Positions 1 through 8,469 of a DNA stretch of 64,000 nt are shown in pieces (the stretch's first letter is position 1; each line of letters opens with the position of its first letter). The notes below the pieces were generated by a model, which did not search any database, was not told the DNA's origin, and saw only the letters and a list, made by a program, of their open reading frames with translations. Both the position numbers and the translations under genes were made by a program. This stretch comes from JAAZLS01 sp964463285 (lineage in GTDB: Bacteria > Bacillota > Dethiobacteria > DTU022). The DNA is taken from assembly GCA_964463285.1 (NCBI GenBank), contig CAYXBB010000003.1, forward strand, positions 9,234 to 73,233. The letters run 5' to 3'.

Positions 1-831
1 CTCTCCGAGTTAGCTGCCGGATTGGATGAAATAGCGGGCAGCATGATCGAGCTAAAGAACGGCTTTACACCATCCTACCAGGCCTTGGACAGAGCCATGG
101 CCGAAATTCCGGAGACGGTGCTCAATGAAGAGCAGCTTGGGGCGCTTTATGCCCAAATTGACCCCAGTCATCACCAAGTGCTGGATCAATTAGTAGCCTC
201 CTATGAAACAGGTCAAAGAGTAAAGGGCACTTACAGTCAGGTAAAAGGGGCCTTTGATGGGGTGGACTCTGCCCTGAATTTGTTGCCTGCCTCCATCAAT
301 ACTATTTCATCTTCCCTCGAAGATCTATCGGCACAGATCGGCAAAGCCCTTTCCGGTGCAGATTCGCCACAACAACTGGACCGGCTTGCGGAAACATTAG
401 GGGAACTAAGCAGGAACTATGAGGCATTTCATAACGGGTTAAGGGAATACACGGAGGGTGTGGCCGTTATTTCTGCCGGTTACTCCGATTTCCACGATGG
501 TTTTTCTACCATGGAGGAGGGCATCGGCAGGCTGGAGGAAGGTGCAACTGCGCTCTATGGAGGAACCAGTATGTTAAACGGTAAAACAGCCAATATGCCG
601 GACAGACTGGAGAGCGAAATCGGTAATATGTTGGAACAGTATACCGGGTTGAAATTTGCACCGATTTCCTTTACATCTTCCAAAAATAGAGATACAACAT
701 TGGTCCAATTTGTGTTGAAATGCGGCGGGATTGAAAAACCGGAAGAAGCAAAAACGTTGGAGGTAAAGACGGATGAAAAAACATTTTGGAGCAGGCTGGT
801 CGCGCTTTTCACCGACAAGAAAAAAAGATAA
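1..831 (+). CDS. C-terminal part of a heptad-repeat (YhgE/Pip-like) envelope protein, cut by window edge
   Basis: The frame is open from base 1, so only the C-terminal 276 residues are present and the start lies outside the window. The protein has spaced Leu/Gly repeats of the type L-x2-G-x3-L (for example the stretch around YSDFHDGFSTMEEGIGRLEE), seen in YhgE/Pip-type proteins and in the heptad-repeat partners of MMPL/RND-like exporters. The end carries a conserved-looking basic tail (TFWSRLVALF then DKKKR). I infer an extracytoplasmic coiled region anchored in the membrane; no transmembrane segment is visible in this part. Its exact family and partner are unknown because the upstream gene is outside the window. 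A GC-rich hairpin with four T residues follows at 930-957. Confidence 0.6.
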   Translation, partial: LSELAAGLDEIAGSMIELKNGFTPSYQALDRAMAEIPETVLNEEQLGALYAQIDPSHHQVLDQLVASYETGQRVKGTYSQVKGAFDGVDSALNLLPASINTISSSLEDLSAQIGKALSGADSPQQLDRLAETLGELSRNYEAFHNGLREYTEGVAVISAGYSDFHDGFSTMEEGIGRLEEGATALYGGTSMLNGKTANMPDRLESEIGNMLEQYTGLKFAPISFTSSKNRDTTLVQFVLKCGGIEKPEEAKTLEVKTDEKTFWSRLVALFTDKKKR

Positions 832-929
832 AATAAAAAACGCAGGTAAAGGGGGCGTCGCTCAGTTTTATGTATAAGCGGTTGATTTGCATTTTTGTCC
901 CGGGGGTAAGCGGCCTTTGCCAAAGGGGC

Positions 930-957
930 GGCCGGCCCCAATACTTGCCGGCCTTTT
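930..957 (+). terminator. Intrinsic terminator after the heptad-repeat gene
   Basis: Arms GGCCGGC (930-936) and GCCGGCC (947-953) form a 7-bp stem with a 10-nt loop, followed by TTTT. It lies about 100 bases after the stop of the plus-strand gene and before the end of the convergent nuclease gene. The T tract is short, so strength is uncertain. Confidence 0.5.
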
Positions 958-1014
958 GGCGCTTCCCTCCTGTTTCATTTTGCTGTTAGGATCTCTCGGA
1001 AGGCATGAAAGGGA

Positions 1015-1812
1015 TCACCAATTTTGCCGGGCGCCCGCTTCAACTAATTCCAATTTATTTAAATGCCGCTTTTCAAAGACGGCGGTTATCAAAGACGATG
1101 GATAGGCGGCACTAAGCTTACTTTCGCCGGTGGCATAATTGATATCGATTCCCGGCTGGACATTATACACGTAGACATGGAAACAGATGCCGGCCCCATC
1201 ATCTTCAACCGAATAAGCCTCCATTTGAACCCCACTTGCAAGAAGGTTGTTCCCCTCAAATATTGGCGTAACCCGATACATAACATGATTGCCGGTCTCT
1301 TTTATATAATCGGCGACCATATTTTCAAAGGGGAGCATCCCTTGTACATTCAGATAGCGCGTTCCGGTAATTAAGTTTTTGGTATTGGCGTTCTCACCGG
1401 ACAACTGATATCCGATTAAATGGCAGCGGTTATACAGGTATTTTCCTTCAACAATCTCATATTTCACCGTATGCCAACCGGAGGGCTTTACTTGCCCTAT
1501 ATTCCCCCGTTTGGCGGTAGGCATTAGATCCCTACCCACACAGGCCATGGCATATCCACATCTATGTAATGAATCTAATTCACTGTAGAATTCGTAAGAA
1601 GTGGTAACCAGTTCGGAGTCGGAAAACCTGGGCCTGTTTTCATCTATCACAACATAGGAAGAGTCTGTAAAGGCCGGAACTTCGGATAAAGCAATTGGCT
1701 CGCTCGGCTCGACCGTACTCGGTCCGGTTAAAATATCGATGCTAATACAACCGGTAAGAAGATTACATATAATTAATACTACAAGCAGTACAATCGATAA
1801 ATGTCTATTCAT
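1015..1812 (-). CDS. Secreted lipoprotein DNA/RNA non-specific endonuclease (EndA/streptodornase type)
   Basis: This 265-residue protein begins with a lipoprotein signal: a hydrophobic stretch at 8-20 and a lipobox LLTGC with Cys22, so the mature protein should be anchored outside the membrane. The core has the beta-beta-alpha metal nuclease layout of the EndA/Spd group: YNRCHLIGYQLSG holds the catalytic His (DRGH in the family, here NRCH), then NTKNLITGTRYLN with the metal-binding Asn region, and FENMVADYI. Non-specific cleavage of DNA or RNA, for nutrient recovery or DNA uptake, is known for the family; the exact role here is not shown. The upstream gene overlaps its start by 8 bases, so the two are co-transcribed. 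Confidence 0.85.
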   Translation of the reverse strand: MNRHLSIVLLVVLIICNLLTGCISIDILTGPSTVEPSEPIALSEVPAFTDSSYVVIDENRPRFSDSELVTTSYEFYSELDSLHRCGYAMACVGRDLMPTAKRGNIGQVKPSGWHTVKYEIVEGKYLYNRCHLIGYQLSGENANTKNLITGTRYLNVQGMLPFENMVADYIKETGNHVMYRVTPIFEGNNLLASGVQMEAYSVEDDGAGICFHVYVYNVQPGIDINYATGESKLSAAYPSSLITAVFEKRHLNKLELVEAGARQNW

Positions 1813-2218
1813 TCTTATATGTCTCTTTCGTTATTTTATCGTGAGAAAAGCCGGCAAAATCTTCGCTCGATACCAAGGTATATTTACCTGCAGTTAAATC
1901 GATATCGAGCAGGAAGTCCGCTGGGTACTCCCTGTTCCAGCGATATACAATAATCATTGTAATTTCATGAATATATGGAGAAAGAGGGATGTTTTCAACA
2001 AAACAGAAATCATCCTCTCCGGCTATCTTCATAAAGTTGTCATCTATGAAGACGGGGCCAACACTGTTTTCAAATAATGGAGCGGAAAAACTATTAATAA
2101 ACAATCGGTTCTTTCCTACTGTACAAACAAGATCATCAATAAGAAGCCGGTCCCGGCTTTGACGGCGATTGTTGAACAACCTGCCGTTTTTATTATCCAA
2201 ACACAGAAATACCTTCAT
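1805..2218 (-). CDS. Small conserved partner of the secreted nuclease (function unknown)
   Basis: The 137-residue protein has no signal peptide and no membrane segment and is likely cytoplasmic. It starts MKVFLCLDNKNGRLFNNRRQ and contains a strong YRWNREYPADF block near residue 93. I recall similar proteins in Clostridia lying directly upstream of EndA-type nucleases and often carrying the label ribonuclease Z, which the sequence does not support: no metallo-beta-lactamase HxHxDH motif is present. Because it overlaps the nuclease gene by 8 bases and precedes it, a role in controlling or neutralising the nuclease before export is possible, but this is inference. The start ATG follows only weak purine-rich sequence. 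Confidence 0.6.
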   Translation of the reverse strand: MKVFLCLDNKNGRLFNNRRQSRDRLLIDDLVCTVGKNRLFINSFSAPLFENSVGPVFIDDNFMKIAGEDDFCFVENIPLSPYIHEITMIIVYRWNREYPADFLLDIDLTAGKYTLVSSEDFAGFSHDKITKETYKNE

Positions 2219-2414
2219 TTACATATACCTTCCCAAGATGCTTGCACATCTTTCTTATCGGCGGTTTGAATTAGCTTATCATGTATTCCCTAAAATAAAC
2301 AATTGGTGTTTTTTTACATTTTATGATATGCTATACTATAGGCAAATAAATAATTTAAGCTCCATGAACACGACCCCTTTCCAAAAAACTGTTCAATTTG
2401 GGAGAAGGCATAAG

Positions 2415-2900
2415 ATGACCCGGTTAAGTAAAAAGAAAAACAAAATCAATATCGAGCCCCACATGGATAAGATAAAACAATATTTTTTAGGCAGCACAGA
2501 CATTGCTGCAGCTTTACTTTTTGGATCCTACGGCACTAAGTACCAAACTCCGCTTAGTGACGTGGATATGGCTATCTTATTTCTGCCTGGACAAAAAATA
2601 TCCCTTGATCGTGAACTAGTAATATTATCAGATTTAAGCATCATTACCGGAGAGGAAGATATTAATCTGGTAATCCTCAACAAGGCGCCGCTAACATTGC
2701 AATTTGAGGTATTGCTAACCGGAAATGTGCTATTCAAAAAAGATCTCTGCCTGGAGGACTTTCATGAATATGTTTGTAAGCGCTATGCGGATTACAAAAT
2801 AGACCTGGATCAATTCAATCGGGACTATGATTCGGCTTTACGGGGGGTGTACCTAAATGATCAACCAAGGAAAAATACGAGACAAAATCCAGGTTATTAA
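2415..2900 (+). CDS. mntA: MntA-type nucleotidyltransferase antitoxin
   Basis: The MNT-fold nucleotidyltransferase signature GSYGTKYQTPLSDVDMAI is present near residues 42-59: the GSx motif, then two metal-binding Asp in DVD. In HepT/MntA systems MntA AMPylates the HepT toxin and so silences it; that mechanism is family knowledge. I place the start at ATG 2415, preceded by GGGAGAAGG, rather than at an upstream in-frame ATG at 2169 that would add 82 AT-rich, non-conserved residues. The stop lies 44 bases inside hepT, which suggests translational coupling. The protein has 161 residues, within the usual size for the family. Confidence 0.85.
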   Translation: MTRLSKKKNKINIEPHMDKIKQYFLGSTDIAAALLFGSYGTKYQTPLSDVDMAILFLPGQKISLDRELVILSDLSIITGEEDINLVILNKAPLTLQFEVLLTGNVLFKKDLCLEDFHEYVCKRYADYKIDLDQFNRDYDSALRGVYLNDQPRKNTRQNPGY

Positions 2901-3279
2901 AAACAACCTAGCCAAACTTGAAATGATCTATTCAAAAGGCTTGGATAATTTTTTAGAAAGCCCCTTTCTGGCCGATGCCGCTATACGTCTTTTGCAGGTG
3001 TCTATTGAAGCTATGCTAGACATTTCACACCATCTAATTTCTAGAAATCATTTAGGAACACCAAAATCCTATCGCGAAACAATTGAATTGCTTACGCAAG
3101 CAGATATACTGCCTCAAGAAAAGCTGCCGATATTTACCATGATGGTTAAATTCCGAAATCGGGCTGTTCACATCTACGATAAAATCGATAATAAAGAGGT
3201 TTTTAAAATAATCGAAAACCATCTTTACGACTTTAACGATTTTATAAAAGCAATTATTCGATTTTTTGAAAACACCTGA
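2857..3279 (+). CDS. hepT: HepT-type (HEPN) ribonuclease toxin
   Basis: A 140-residue all-helical protein with the HEPN motif R-x4-H-x-Y seen as RNRAVHIY near residues 108-115, the residues that in this family cleave RNA and whose Tyr is AMPylated by the partner. It overlaps mntA by 44 bases, giving the classic two-gene module. The start ATG 2857 has a G-rich ribosome site (GGGGGGTG) 8 bases upstream. Convergent with the next gene, whose end is 22 bases away. Nothing suggests inactivation. Role: toxin of a type VII toxin-antitoxin system, possibly anti-phage. Confidence 0.87.
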   Translation: MINQGKIRDKIQVIKNNLAKLEMIYSKGLDNFLESPFLADAAIRLLQVSIEAMLDISHHLISRNHLGTPKSYRETIELLTQADILPQEKLPIFTMMVKFRNRAVHIYDKIDNKEVFKIIENHLYDFNDFIKAIIRFFENT

Positions 3280-3301
3280 TTATCATGCAGACCATATGAC
3301 C

Positions 3302-4282
3302 TTACAGGCTCACCCCGCCACGCAGTTTCTGCCGGATTAGATCTATATATTCCTCCATATCCTGCAGCTTATCGAGAATAAGAGATTCGTTTTCTGTTTT
3401 TTCTATGACTTTTGAAATCCCGCCGTTTTTCATGACTATCCGTTTATTCCCCAATAGGGAAAGAATGGGATCATGGGTTGCAATCAATACTATTTTTTCA
3501 TTCTTTACCAGGAGATTGAGCGCCATATTCCGATTTATTCCGGCATTTTCAATTTCATCAATTAAGACAATGGGGGAATGGCTTAAACATGCAATATCAG
3601 CTATCATTAAAGCCCTTGACTGCCCGCCGCTTAAAAATGTTACAAACATCTCCTTGGAGATAGCTTCACCCGAAAGCAAATTGGCCTGTTCCAACACCTT
3701 GCTTACAACTTCAGTTGGATTATCGATCATCCTGCTTTCGGCATGCAGCACTATAAAATCCTGAACAGTTATATCCATGACAAAATTCATATGCTGCGAA
3801 AGCTGAGCCACAAACTGTTGTGAACAAGAAAATTGCGAACTGGATTTTGGGACATTGTCGTCAATTAAAATTTTTCTTCTGGTCGGGGTATCTCCCTGCG
3901 CCAGCCATTCAATATCTTCCAGTAATCTACTTTTTCCGGAACCGGTAGGGCCAACAATGCAGACAATTTCACCGGACTTAATTTTTAAAACACAGTCTTC
4001 AGGGTTCCCCTGTTTGTCTAAACCGCCCAGTATGGTTAATGAGTCTATTTTTGTTTTTTGGTTTTTGATACCTTGCAAATGTTGTAAATAAGTGCTGACA
4101 AGATCCAGCAGTTCCAGCCGGCTGAGGCCCACATCTTCTAAAGTCAAATTGTCCAGAGATTGAATGTATTCTTTAACAGAAATGCTGGAATGACCTGTGG
4201 AAAGCCCCATATCGGCCATAAAATTCAGAAACCCGGGGTATTTTTCAGTCAGTACCATCATGGGCATATCTAATAAGTTCAT
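3302..4282 (-). CDS. Stand-alone ABC ATPase with a DUF1858-like N-terminal domain
   Basis: Residues 1-60 resemble DUF1858 (the small domain that starts LLDMPMMVLTEKYPGFLNF) but lack its usual Cys. Residues 75-326 form an ABC ATPase: Walker A GPTGSGKS (111-118), signature LSGGQSR (217-223), Walker B IVLIDE (238-243) with catalytic Glu, and the switch His in IATHDP. There is no membrane domain and no permease next to it in the 3' part of the cluster, so it is probably a soluble motor rather than a transporter subunit. It is the last gene of the minus-strand cluster, 15 bases after the Cys-rich GTPase. I infer ATP-driven remodelling or cofactor insertion; no specific function is known to me. Confidence 0.7.
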   Translation of the reverse strand: MNLLDMPMMVLTEKYPGFLNFMADMGLSTGHSSISVKEYIQSLDNLTLEDVGLSRLELLDLVSTYLQHLQGIKNQKTKIDSLTILGGLDKQGNPEDCVLKIKSGEIVCIVGPTGSGKSRLLEDIEWLAQGDTPTRRKILIDDNVPKSSSQFSCSQQFVAQLSQHMNFVMDITVQDFIVLHAESRMIDNPTEVVSKVLEQANLLSGEAISKEMFVTFLSGGQSRALMIADIACLSHSPIVLIDEIENAGINRNMALNLLVKNEKIVLIATHDPILSLLGNKRIVMKNGGISKVIEKTENESLILDKLQDMEEYIDLIRQKLRGGVSL

Positions 4283-4297
4283 AATTATTTTCTACCC

Positions 4298-4984
4298 CTA
4301 AGCAATATCCATTTTATTTTTACTACCCATTTGATATTTTTCACCGATTTTGATCTCTCCCAGGCAGTAGGAGCAAAGAGCCGACGGCATAGTATACCGA
4401 AGCTCTTTTTCCGCCAAGGTTGATATTTCAGTAGACAAATTGAAAAGATCTGCCAATCGGGATGCTCCCTGCCCGGTTATACCGTTTACATGTAATAAAA
4501 TACATCTAGGGTTGGCCTCTCTTACCTTAAAAGCAAACACCTCCCGCTCTGCTTGAGAAACAATATCACCCTTAGTAATAACGATAATATCTGCGAATTT
4601 CAACATCGGCCCGATTTTCTTAGGGGTATTGATTCCCATCAAATTATCGATTACGCATACGCCCAAAACCCCCTGGATGTGAGGCGAACACCGGTTACAT
4701 AATCCCGCACTTTCACAAACGAACAGATCATATCCCTTATTAAGTGCCCAGGAATGGCAAGCCTCGATGTTGCTCACAAAAAAGTGGTCGGGACAAAGGC
4801 TGCCCGAAAACCCCACCTCCACACCTATCCCCTTATTTTTATATAAAATGTCGTCATGCGTGGAAAGGCAGTCTAATTTAACCACCCCGATTTTCATGCC
4901 CTTTCCCTGTAATATTTCCGCGGCCTTAATTATTACAGAGGTTTTCCCCGAAGAGGGGGGTCCGGATACGGTGAGCATTTTCAT
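4298..4984 (-). CDS. Cys-rich HypB/CobW-like P-loop GTPase (putative metallochaperone)
   Basis: The 228-residue protein has a P-loop GPPSSGKT (8-15), a switch Asp in KLDCLST (37-42) and a specificity motif TKGD (137-140), as in SIMIBI GTPases such as HypB, UreG and CobW. Two CxxC pairs, C96/C99 (LCNRCSPH) and C204/C207 (CSYC), plus Cys64, could bind metal or an iron-sulfur cluster. Family members deliver Ni, Co or Zn to enzymes, so a metallochaperone role is plausible but the metal is unknown. The start overlaps the stop of the preceding signal-less binding protein by 4 bases, implying coupled translation and a shared task with it and the ABC ATPase that follows. Confidence 0.72.
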   Translation of the reverse strand: MKMLTVSGPPSSGKTSVIIKAAEILQGKGMKIGVVKLDCLSTHDDILYKNKGIGVEVGFSGSLCPDHFFVSNIEACHSWALNKGYDLFVCESAGLCNRCSPHIQGVLGVCVIDNLMGINTPKKIGPMLKFADIIVITKGDIVSQAEREVFAFKVREANPRCILLHVNGITGQGASRLADLFNLSTEISTLAEKELRYTMPSALCSYCLGEIKIGEKYQMGSKNKMDIA

Positions 4985-5874
4985 GATATGGCCGGCCCTT
5001 TTCTTAAAATTTTATAATACTGCCCCCAGCTATCCCAAAAAAACGGCATAACTTGATCGCGGTTATCCTTCGGCATCACCACATCCGGGCTAGCCGGTAT
5101 AAATCCCTGCTGTGCAAGCATTTCTTGAACCCGTTTACTAAATAAGATATTTGCAAACTCCAGCAAGTGCGGCCCGGCCTCCTTTGAGCAAACTAACACA
5201 AGGGGGCTGCATAATGCGCCTTCTTCGGGCAATATGGGGACAATATCCCGGGTCATCATTTTAGAAAACCCTAGATTGGCAATGCCGAGAGCAAACTGCC
5301 CTCCCCCTACTGCTTTTAGGGTTTCTACCGGCGAGTGGTCGAAATTTATTAGAGGATAAAATTCTTTGAATTTATCGGGATGCCAATTTTTTAAAATAGC
5401 TGTTACCACCTGGGTTATAGGCGAATTCGCTTCGGGAAACACTACCTGCCGATGTTTTCCGTAATTCAAGAGATCCTGCCAGCTAACCGGCATTTCCTCA
5501 CGATGCAGCAACCCGGTGTTTCCAACTATTACAAAAGGTATTAGGGCAAACGGATGGAAGATTCCCTCCGGATCTTCCAATCCTTTGCTTTTTAATTCGT
5601 TGCGCAGCGGATACTTTCCAGGTAGAGATAAAAAACTGTTTTTCAAAATTTCCTTGCTAACGGGTACAAAATCAGTAGCGTGAGCAATTGCCAATTGGGG
5701 AAGTGAACCTTGCTCCAAACTTTGAATGAACCAGTTTTCAGCCTCATCATTGCTGGCTGTCTCTATAACGACATCTTCCCTATACGTCTTATTAAATTCC
5801 TTCAAATTTTCCCTGAGTATATCCATTAAGGCTTTTCTTATATTAATGGAAACATGAACCATAACCCGACTCAT
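4981..5874 (-). CDS. Type 2 periplasmic-binding-fold protein without signal peptide
   Basis: The 297-residue sequence reads as an extracellular solute-binding protein: ligand-domain crossovers such as MPVSWQDLLNYGK and a C-terminal region LEFANILFSKRVQEMLAQQG typical of iron/molybdate/sugar binding proteins. Yet it begins MSRVMVHVSINIRKALMDIL with no hydrophobic signal and no lipobox. No upstream in-frame extension supplies one: the gap to the permease gene is only 37 bases. It therefore probably works in the cytosol, perhaps as an anion or cofactor carrier for the GTPase whose start it overlaps by 4 bases. Why a binding protein is cytosolic is unclear and is a notable oddity of this cluster. 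Confidence 0.65.
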   Translation of the reverse strand: MSRVMVHVSINIRKALMDILRENLKEFNKTYREDVVIETASNDEAENWFIQSLEQGSLPQLAIAHATDFVPVSKEILKNSFLSLPGKYPLRNELKSKGLEDPEGIFHPFALIPFVIVGNTGLLHREEMPVSWQDLLNYGKHRQVVFPEANSPITQVVTAILKNWHPDKFKEFYPLINFDHSPVETLKAVGGGQFALGIANLGFSKMMTRDIVPILPEEGALCSPLVLVCSKEAGPHLLEFANILFSKRVQEMLAQQGFIPASPDVVMPKDNRDQVMPFFWDSWGQYYKILRKGPAIS

Positions 5875-5911
5875 AATCCGGTCACCTTCTTTCAGACATA
5901 AATCCTAAGGT

Positions 5912-6688
5912 CTAACAGCTATCAAGACCTTTCCATCTCTCTAACTTTGTTTCAAGTGGTTTAAAAACTATTTTTTCCAGAAATACTACTATAAATATTA
6001 ATACCAATGCCCAGGCAAAAAGTTTGTCAGTTTCAAGGTAGAACCTGGTTGTGGCAATGGCCTGGCCGATGCCGTCCTGTGCTCCAAATAACTCGGCCAT
6101 TACCACCGACCTGATAGATGAAGCTGCGCTTAAAGCAAATCCCGCCAAAATGCCGTAGGTCAGCCCGGGAAGGTATACCTTCTTAATCTTAATTTTCAGC
6201 GGAACTTTATAAACAGCGGCCATTTGCAGCAAATTGGGGTCAATAGATTCAATTCCTTTCTCACAATTTATATACATTATCGGAAATACCAGCAAAGCAA
6301 CCACAAACACCACCTGGTTTGTGCCCTGACCAAACCATACCATAGCAATTACCACAAAGATCACCCCGGGAACCGCTAAAATAGCATTGACCAGGGGGGA
6401 GATTAAATTATTAATGGGCGCTTTTAAACCTCCTAAAATACCAACGAAAATCCCACAAATAACCCCAAGCGTCAAACCGGCCAACTGGCGTTTAACTGAA
6501 ATGAAAAAGTTTCTTAATAACTCACCGCTTGTTAGCATGTCGATTAATGCCCTGAAAGTAGACTGTGGCGAAGGAACTATCAGCGGATGAGAAAAAAGCG
6601 ATATTATCTGCCATATCAACAATAATGCCAGCACACCCAATATATAAAATTTGCTTTTACTACTGAGATACGTAATAGAAATTTTCAT
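5912..6688 (-). CDS. NitT/TauT-type ABC transporter permease
   Basis: A 258-residue integral membrane protein with about six hydrophobic segments, the first at residues 15-35. The C-terminal half has the ABC permease EAA-like loop and the SsuC/TauC-like run around SVVMAELFGAQDGIGQAI. It belongs to the family that imports taurine, sulfonates, nitrate or thiamine precursors, but substrate cannot be read from the permease. Its start lies 29 bases inside the end of the binding-protein gene. Partners are the lipoprotein (6660-7673) and ATPase (7700-8389). Confidence 0.88.
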   Translation of the reverse strand: MKISITYLSSKSKFYILGVLALLLIWQIISLFSHPLIVPSPQSTFRALIDMLTSGELLRNFFISVKRQLAGLTLGVICGIFVGILGGLKAPINNLISPLVNAILAVPGVIFVVIAMVWFGQGTNQVVFVVALLVFPIMYINCEKGIESIDPNLLQMAAVYKVPLKIKIKKVYLPGLTYGILAGFALSAASSIRSVVMAELFGAQDGIGQAIATTRFYLETDKLFAWALVLIFIVVFLEKIVFKPLETKLERWKGLDSC

Positions 6689-7673
6689 CGGGCAGCTTGC
6701 CGCCTATAATTTTTAAAGAAGCCGTTGTCGTCAGCTCATTAAAAAATGCTTCAATATCTCTTTGGCATTCGCTGACAGGCATGGGATTCAGTTTTGCATA
6801 CGGTATAGAGGCCGTCACCCCGTTGGCTTTCATAAAATCAAAATATTTTTCAACCACTGTTCCACTCTCTTCCGGGTGATTATTGATCCAATTGCTGCTT
6901 TCGGTATACTTGGCCAAAAAACCATCTACCAGGGCTTTGTTTTCAGCATTGTCGCCAACAACCACGAACCCGGCTTGAGGTATCTTGCCATCCTTATTAG
7001 GGGTTACATTTCTCCACTCTTCTTCCAGGCTTAATAGCCTTTTTAATTCATTATTATTGGCTTTTGCCGCGGCAATGGTGGCGCTTGTCTTCGGCTCGTT
7101 GGATACCGCCAACTCAATTTCCCCCATACCCAATCTTGTGGCCGCTTCCGCCAGATCCATGTATACTATGTCTATATCCTTATCCGGATCAATGTTGTTT
7201 TTAATTAAGATATGCCTAAAAATAACGTCGTGCAAGCCTCCCTCATCATTCACAGCTATTGTTTTACCCTTCAAATCTTTAACAGATGTAACCCCGGTAT
7301 CGGGGGAACCTAAGACATATAACATCCCCCAGGTGGCAACATTCGCCAGTTTTATGTTTAGGCCCTTGTTGTAAAGCAATATTGCAGAGGTGATAGGCGT
7401 ACAGGCTAAATTGACCTGCTCCGAGGTTATCATGGCCTTCAACTGATCCCCGTCATTCCAATGTATGGTGCTAAATTTTTCTGCAAAATCCTCCATCAGG
7501 TTATTATCCAACATATATGCTAAAGGATAAGTGATAGAGCCCTGGGAGTTGGCAACTATAAATTCTTTCATTTTAGCAGCCGGCTCTTCTTTTTCTTCCG
7601 GCTTGCATCCGGTTATACAGGTGATAAATATTAAACAGATAATCAACGTCGCCAATACTTTATTTTTTTTCAT
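6660..7673 (-). CDS. NitT/TauT-type substrate-binding lipoprotein
   Basis: A 337-residue lipoprotein. The signal has KKNK at the N-terminus, a hydrophobic core and lipobox CITGC (Cys near 22), followed by an acidic linker. The body has the NMT1/SsuA-like fold with the block VTSVKDLKGKTIAVNDEGG. I chose ATG 7673 because GGAGGT lies 6 bases upstream; an ATG 18 codons earlier lacks a good ribosome site and would place charged residues before the signal. The ligand is unknown. The riboswitch upstream of the cluster suggests a molybdenum- or tungsten-related compound, or a precursor of the cofactor, rather than taurine or nitrate. Confidence 0.85.
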   Translation of the reverse strand: MKKNKVLATLIICLIFITCITGCKPEEKEEPAAKMKEFIVANSQGSITYPLAYMLDNNLMEDFAEKFSTIHWNDGDQLKAMITSEQVNLACTPITSAILLYNKGLNIKLANVATWGMLYVLGSPDTGVTSVKDLKGKTIAVNDEGGLHDVIFRHILIKNNIDPDKDIDIVYMDLAEAATRLGMGEIELAVSNEPKTSATIAAAKANNNELKRLLSLEEEWRNVTPNKDGKIPQAGFVVVGDNAENKALVDGFLAKYTESSNWINNHPEESGTVVEKYFDFMKANGVTASIPYAKLNPMPVSECQRDIEAFFNELTTTASLKIIGGKLPDENFYYVSQ

Positions 7674-7699
7674 TACAATACCTCCATGCCTAAACTTTA

Positions 7700-8389
7700 T
7701 TATATTTTTGCTAGCATTTGCTGGCAATATTCCGGGGTTCTTTCATTGTAAGGTAGCCGGATTTCAAACTTCCTGGCTATTCTTACCGGCCTTCCATCAA
7801 AAATTAATATCTTCTTTCCCAACAACAAAGCTTCCCTGAGATCGTGAGTAACCAAAATGGTGGTACATGGCTTCCAGTCAAGCAAATCAAGCAAATACTC
7901 CCTTAAAGTAACCTTAAGTTTACTATCAAGCGCACTGAAGGGTTCATCCAACAATAATACGTCAGGTTCAACAGCAAAGGCCCTGGCCAGCGATACCCTT
8001 TGCTTCATCCCTCCGCTTATCTGTGAAGGGTAATAATCTTCAAAGCCTTCCAATCCCAATTTTTGAATAAGATTTTTGGATATTTCTTGAATTTTAGTGT
8101 TATTTTGTTTGTGGTATGTATAAAGAACCAACTCGATATTTTCCTGAACACTGCACCAGGGCAGCAATCTGGACTCCTGAAAAACATAGCCAATTCTTGA
8201 ACTCCCATTTAAACCGATTGACCCTTTATCGGGTTTTAATATTCCGGCCACCATCTGCAATAACGTAGTTTTACCTATTCCAGAAGCGCCACAAATACAA
8301 ACAAAATCGCCATTTTCAATAAGGTAGTTGAATTCAGAAAAGATCTCCAGGGATCCAAATTTTTTATGGATGTTTGTAATATTAACCAA
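7700..8389 (-). CDS. NitT/TauT-type ABC transporter ATPase
   Basis: A 229-residue ATPase with Walker A GASGIGKT (35-42), Q-loop VFQESRLLPW, signature SGGMKQR and Walker B VLLLDEPFSALD, then THDLREALLLG around the switch His. The pattern VFQExxLLPW is typical of SsuB/TauB/NrtD. It ends 26 bases before the binding protein start. Together with the next two genes it makes a complete importer, unlike the other ABC ATPase in this cluster (3302-4282), which has no permease of its own. Confidence 0.9.
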   Translation of the reverse strand: MVNITNIHKKFGSLEIFSEFNYLIENGDFVCICGASGIGKTTLLQMVAGILKPDKGSIGLNGSSRIGYVFQESRLLPWCSVQENIELVLYTYHKQNNTKIQEISKNLIQKLGLEGFEDYYPSQISGGMKQRVSLARAFAVEPDVLLLDEPFSALDSKLKVTLREYLLDLLDWKPCTTILVTHDLREALLLGKKILIFDGRPVRIARKFEIRLPYNERTPEYCQQMLAKI

Positions 8390-8469
8390 ATTCCTAACAC
8401 CTCAAAAATTGATAAACCTCAGGATTTAACCCCTAACCCCTCTAAAAATATTCAACAGACAGACCGGGG

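Noticed and set aside
2169..2414. Longer N-terminus for MntA
   Set aside because: The extra 82 residues are AT-rich, lack conservation and run through the likely promoter; ATG 2415 has the good ribosome site.
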